Below, piece after piece: positions 60,241 to 64,000 of a stretch of DNA of 64,000 nt; the stretch's first letter is position 1; each line of letters starts with the position of its first letter. The notes beneath the pieces are model-generated. The model was not told where the DNA came from and searched no databases. It was given only the letters and a program-made list of their open reading frames with translations. Origin of the DNA: Sphingomonas alpina (GTDB taxonomy: Bacteria > Pseudomonadota > Alphaproteobacteria > Sphingomonadales > Sphingomonadaceae); the NCBI RefSeq assembly GCF_014490665.1, contig NZ_CP061038.1, forward strand, positions 2,790,001 to 2,854,000, read 5' to 3'. The translations under genes and the position numbers were made by a program.

Positions 60241-60380
60241 ACACAAAGAAAAGCGGCCCGGGCGGAGAACCGCCCGGGCCGTAAGTGAAAGAACCCCCTG
60301 TTGCGAAAGGGTTCCTTGGGTCGCACAAGCCTTTGAGCAAATCCCCCGCCGCTTGTATTGGACGAAACCGCCATATCGGT
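60241..60380 (-). ncRNA. Possible small RNA upstream of and antisense to the pyrD leader
   Basis: On the minus strand a GAACCC/GGGTTC hairpin (60314-60291) is followed by a perfect 12-bp stem (60281-60254, loop TTCT) and then CTTTTCTTTG, an intrinsic terminator. No protein-coding gene on the minus strand ends there, since pyrD is on the plus strand, so a short transcript is implied. Promoter not identified. Confidence 0.3.
60254..60281 (-). terminator. Intrinsic terminator (minus strand)
   Basis: CGGCCCGGGCGG and CCGCCCGGGCCG flank a 4-base loop. On the minus strand CTTTTCTTT follows, giving a good Rho-independent terminator. On the plus strand no T-run follows. It shields the AraC-type gene from upstream transcription. 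Confidence 0.7.
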
Positions 60381-60435
60381 GAGAAAGCGTAACGAGATTT
60401 TTGACCGCGCGGCCCGCCGATGCCATGTCGCGCCG

Positions 60436-61473
60436 ATGCTCTTTTCCCTGATCCGCCCGATTGTGTTCGCCCTTGATGCCGAACGTGCGCATGGCCTGAC
60501 CATCGCCCTGCTCGCCGCCTGGGGCGGGCGTGGAGCCTCGCATCGCGCCGACCCGATCCTGCGCACAACTATTGCCGGGCTCGATTTCGCCAGCCCGGTC
60601 GGCCTGGCCGCCGGTGTCGACAAGGATGGCCGCGCGATCGACGGCTTTTTCGGGCTTGGCCTGGGCAGCGTGGAGATCGGTACGCTCACCCCGCTCCCGC
60701 AAGCCGGCAACCCGCGCCCGCGCATCTTCCGGCTGCGTGAGGACCGCGCGGTGATCAACCGGCTGGGGTTCAACAATGGCGGCATTGATGCCGCCCTGCC
60801 CCGCGCAAGCACCGCCCGGCGCAAGGGCGTGCTCGGCATCAATGTCGGCGCGAACAAGGATACTGCGGACCGGATCGCCGATTACCGCATCGGCGTCGAG
60901 CGCGCGGCGCAGGTTGCCGATTATGTCACGATCAACATCAGTTCCCCTAACACGCCGGGCCTGCGCGACCTGCAGCACGGATCGGCGCTGACCGAATTGC
61001 TCGCCGCCGCCGACGAAGCGCGGCGCATCCCGATCCAGCGACCGTCCTTGTTCCTGAAAGTCGCGCCGGATCTCAACGCGCGCGAGATCGACGGCATCGC
61101 CCGCGCCGCGATCGGCCATAATATCGATGCCCTGATCGTCAGCAACACGACCTTGTCGCGCCCCGGCCTCAAATCGGCAGGCGCGATCGAGACCGGCGGC
61201 CTGTCGGGCGCGCCACTCGCAACCCTGGCGCGCCAGCGACTCGGCGATTTCCGCAAGGCGACCGGCGCTGCATTACCGTTGATCTCGGTCGGCGGCATCG
61301 GCAGCGCGGAAGAAGCCTATGCCCGCATCCGTGCCGGCGCGAGCCTGGTGCAGCTCTATACCGCTCTGGTTTATGAAGGCCCCGGCTTGCCGCACCGCAT
61401 CAATCAGGGGCTGGCCCGGCTGCTGCGCCGCGACGGCTTTGCCAATATTACGGATGCTGTCGGTATCGAGTGA
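60436..61473 (+). CDS. pyrD: Quinone-dependent dihydroorotate dehydrogenase (class 2)
   Basis: A 345-residue membrane-bound flavoenzyme of pyrimidine synthesis that oxidises dihydroorotate with quinone. It starts MLFSLIRPIVFALDAERAHGL, the class 2 membrane-association helix. FMN and substrate motifs are VGLAAGVDKDGRAI, NRLGFNNGG, ITINISSPNTPGLRDLQ (with TINISSPNT), LIVSNTT and VGGIGSAEEAYARI. ATG 60436 fits the family start; an upstream TTG is rejected. Confidence 0.95.
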   Translation: MLFSLIRPIVFALDAERAHGLTIALLAAWGGRGASHRADPILRTTIAGLDFASPVGLAAGVDKDGRAIDGFFGLGLGSVEIGTLTPLPQAGNPRPRIFRLREDRAVINRLGFNNGGIDAALPRASTARRKGVLGINVGANKDTADRIADYRIGVERAAQVADYVTINISSPNTPGLRDLQHGSALTELLAAADEARRIPIQRPSLFLKVAPDLNAREIDGIARAAIGHNIDALIVSNTTLSRPGLKSAGAIETGGLSGAPLATLARQRLGDFRKATGAALPLISVGGIGSAEEAYARIRAGASLVQLYTALVYEGPGLPHRINQGLARLLRRDGFANITDAVGIE

Positions 61474-61519
61474 CGTAGCGTCTTGTTCGGCCCGAAAACC
61501 CCGCTACGCTTTTTACGCA

Positions 61520-63188
61520 ATGAAAAGACTCATCCTCGCGCTCGCCCTGCTCGTTGGGCCAACCTCCGTCACAGCCCAGGGCATCGTTTCCTCCGCTGAT
61601 CCGCGCGCCTCGGCCGCAGGGCAACAGATCTTGCGCGAGGGCGGCAGTGCCGCGGACGCGGCGATGGCGATGATGCTCGCGCTGACCGTGGTCGAACCGC
61701 AATCAAGCGGTATCGGCGGCGGCGGCTTCCTGCTCCATCATGATGGCAAGACCGGGAAGCTGGAGACGATCAACGGACGCGAAAAGGCGCCGATGGCCGC
61801 CACGCCCGGGCGCTTTCTCGATGAAGACGGCAAACCCCTGCCCTATTTCAGGGCCGTTCCCGGCGGGCTGTCGGTCGGCGTACCCGGCAATGTCCGGCTG
61901 CTGGCGATGACTCATGCGAAATGGGGCAAATTGCCGTGGAAGACGCTGTTCGCGCCGGCGATCAAGCTCGCCGAGGAGGGCTATCAGGTCACCAAGCCGA
62001 TGGCCAATGGCATTGGTTTCGTCAGCCAATATTGGGGCAAGTTCCCCGACACCGCGAAACAATATCTCGACGCCGACGGCAAGCCGCTGACGATCGGCAC
62101 GACGGTCAGAAACCCGAAGCTCGCCGCGATCTTGCGCAAGCTGGCGGATGAGGGACCGGACGCCTTCTACACCGGTGCCAATGCCGAAGAGATCGTCCGG
62201 GTTACGACTGGCGCATCGATGAACCCGAGCGACATGACGCTGGCCGATCTGGCCGGCTATCAGGCGCAGGAACGGCCGCCGGTGTGCGGCAAATACCGCA
62301 GCTATCGCATCTGCGGCATGGGCCCGCCCTCGTCGGGCGCAACCACGGTACTGCAGATCCTCGGCATGCTCGAGCGGTTCGACCTGAAGAAGCTCGGCAA
62401 GGAGTCGCCGGTCGCCTGGCATCTGATCGGCGAGGCGATGTTGCTCGCCTATGCCGATCGCGAGAAATATCTCGGCGATCCCGACTTTGTCGACGTCCCG
62501 GTCGCCGGGCTGATCGACCCGGCCTATATCAAGGCGCGCTCCAGGTTGATTTCGGCGAGCAAGTCGCTCGGCAGCTATGAAGCGGGCACGCCGCCCGGCG
62601 CCAAGCCGCGCACCGCCGCGGTCCAGAACGAGGTGCCGAGCACGACGCATTTCGTCGCGGTCGACCGCAATGGCGACGTCGTCAGCATGACGTCGACCGT
62701 CGAAGGGCCGTTCGGCAGCCAGCTGCTCGCCAATGGCTATGTCCTCAACAACGAACTTACCGACTTCACCATGGCGCCGGAAAAGGACGGCATGCCGGTC
62801 GCCAACCGGGTCGAGCCGGGCAAGCGTCCGCTCTCGTCGATGGCGCCGACGATCGTCTATGACGCAAAGGGCAAAGCGATCTTCACGGTCGGTGCGGCCG
62901 GCGGCAAGACGATCATCATGCAGGTGGCCAAGGCGCTGATCGCGCATCTCGACTGGAACAGAATCGGCGCGTGATGCGATCGGTGAGGGCCTGATCTATT
63001 TCAACGGTGATGCATTGGTGCTCGAAGAGGGCACCGGACGTGAAGCGATCAAGCCAGCGCTCGAAAAGCTCGGCCACAAGGTCAATATCGCCAAGCTCGG
63101 GCTGAAAGCCAATGCCGCCGAACTGACGACGTCGGGCTGGGTCGGTGCTGCCGACCCGCGCAGCGTCGGTGTGGCACTCGGCGAATAA
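61520..63188 (+). pseudogene. ggt: Gamma-glutamyltransferase, single frameshift near the C-terminus
   Basis: A periplasmic Ntn-hydrolase that transfers or hydrolyses gamma-glutamyl groups such as those of glutathione. The signal peptide is MKRLILALALLVGPTSVTAQ. The nucleophile threonine is in PSTTHFVAVDRNGDVVSMTSTVEGPFGS, and GSAADAAMAMMLALTVVEPQSSGIGGGGFLL is the large-subunit hallmark. The first frame stops at 62974 after LIAHLDWNRIGA. The remaining 70 residues (DAIGEGLIYFNGDALVLEEG to VGVALGE) lie in another frame to 63188. One extra base near 62961-62965 explains this. Confidence 0.88.
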
Positions 63189-63241
63189 TTCGCGCAGCCA
63201 ATTTCGCGCAGCCGAACACGGCGCGCGCTCAGGAGAGACAG

Positions 63242-64000
63242 ATGCGGACCCTCGAGCATTTCCCCAACCTCGTCACCATGTTCTTCACGCGTGCGACGGA
63301 ACAGGGCGACAAGCCTTTCCTGTGGCACAAGGAGGATGGTGGCTGGGCCTCGCTCAGCTGGCGCGAAGCTGCGGTCCAGGTCGCAAGCCTGGCGCGCGCG
63401 CTGAAGGCGATCGGGCTGGAGCGTGGCGACCGGGTAATGCTGGTATCGGAAAACCGCCCCGAATGGTGCCTGAGCGACCTGGCGATCATGGCGGCGGGAT
63501 GCGTCACCGTGCCGACCTACGTCACCAATACCGAGCGCGACCACACGCATATCATCGAGAATAGCGGCGCCAAGGCGGTAATCGTCTCCACCGCCAAGCT
63601 CGCCAGAACGCTGCTCCCCGCCGCAGTTCGCGCGACGGCCGCCAAGATCGTCATCGGCATCGAGGATATCCGCGTCGCCCAGTCCGGCGCGCTCGAATTC
63701 CATAGCTGGTCCAGGCTGATCGCCGATCATGCCGCCGATCCGAAACAGGTCGCGGCCGAAGCGAATTTCAAGCGCGAGGATCTCGCCTGCATCATCTACA
63801 CCAGCGGCACCGGCGGCGCGCCGCGCGGCGTGATGCAGCATCACGGCGCGATCCTGCACAATGTGCAGGGCTGCACCACGATCATCTCGGAAGATTTCGG
63901 CTGGGACGAGGAAGTGTTCCTATCCTTCCTTCCGCTCAGCCATGCCTATGAGCATACCGGCGGCCAGCATTTCCCGATCGGGCTGGGCGCGCAGATCTAT
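63242..64000 (+). CDS. Long-chain acyl-CoA synthetase / AMP-dependent ligase, N-terminal part (3' end outside window)
   Basis: The first 253 residues of an adenylate-forming enzyme that activates fatty acids to acyl-CoA. It starts MRTLEHFPNLVTMFF, has AGGAGA before the ATG, and shows the core motif IIYTSGTGGAPRGVMQHHG (ATP-binding P-loop region) followed by FLPLSHAYEHTGG. The lengthy N-terminal domain (GDRVMLVSENRPEWCLSDLAIM) is that of the long-chain FAA group. The rest lies beyond base 64000. Confidence 0.93.
   Translation, partial: MRTLEHFPNLVTMFFTRATEQGDKPFLWHKEDGGWASLSWREAAVQVASLARALKAIGLERGDRVMLVSENRPEWCLSDLAIMAAGCVTVPTYVTNTERDHTHIIENSGAKAVIVSTAKLARTLLPAAVRATAAKIVIGIEDIRVAQSGALEFHSWSRLIADHAADPKQVAAEANFKREDLACIIYTSGTGGAPRGVMQHHGAILHNVQGCTTIISEDFGWDEEVFLSFLPLSHAYEHTGGQHFPIGLGAQIY

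Overview
The window is high-GC, densely coded DNA from an alphaproteobacterium, most likely a sphingomonad (Sphingomonas or a close relative). The gene content fits: a TonB-dependent receptor, a cyo quinol oxidase operon ending in a RegB/RegA pair, a class II DAHP synthase, an MprF/VirJ lipid cluster, a SUF operon led by an Rrf2 regulator, and GC-rich REP-like inverted repeats between genes. I see no prophage, integron, transposase or CRISPR array. One tRNA gene (Glu, CTC) is present.

Layout. 1-3727: the 3' end of a class II DAHP synthase, a secreted HSL-type esterase, a membrane protein and a MOSC protein. 3750-6014 (minus): arsenic operon arsI-arsR-acr3-arsC with overlapping genes and a palindromic operator. 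6159-9790: two glycosyltransferases around a radical SAM/SPASM protein. 9873-13608: VirJ/AcvB-like hydrolase, DUF2147 protein and MprF (aminoacyl-phosphatidylglycerol metabolism). 13682-21245: tRNA-Glu, a Csu-type archaic chaperone-usher pilus operon (minus) and a divergent AraC-type regulator. 21310-23797: membrane protein and TetR regulator sharing an operator, then an NRDE protein. 23798-30430 (minus): cyoABCD-surf1-regB-regA. 30561-32576: MFS transporter and HAD phosphatase. 33004-43413: a D-amino-acid/peptide cluster with N-acyl-D-amino-acid deacylase, serine hydrolase, DgcA-like racemase, DgcN-like acetyltransferase, APC permease, RpiR regulator and TonB receptor. 43462-52418: M13 peptidase, then an acyl-CoA carboxylase pair (mccB, mccA) with two NTF2-like proteins, a CPBP protease, a GNAT enzyme and a dienoyl-CoA-reductase-like SDR. 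52871-59234 (minus): SUF iron-sulfur operon rrf2-sufB-DUF559-sufC-sufD-sufS-sufT-sufA. 59337-64000: AraC regulator, pyrD, gamma-glutamyltransferase and the start of a long-chain acyl-CoA synthetase.

Two things stand out. First, five intergenic sites share a composite repeat: a 67-80 bp module running from AGAAAGAGCG-like to GGTTGAATCG. Three copies are joined to about 170-200 bp of CTGTTAT-type inverted units whose flanking bases differ between loci but stay paired within each locus, which suggests a conserved structure. Two copies are joined to a GAGATATGTTACA palindrome. Second, three otherwise intact genes (TonB receptor, sufS, ggt) each carry one single-base frameshift. Because sufS is normally indispensable when SUF is the only iron-sulfur system, sequencing or assembly error is at least as likely as real gene loss.
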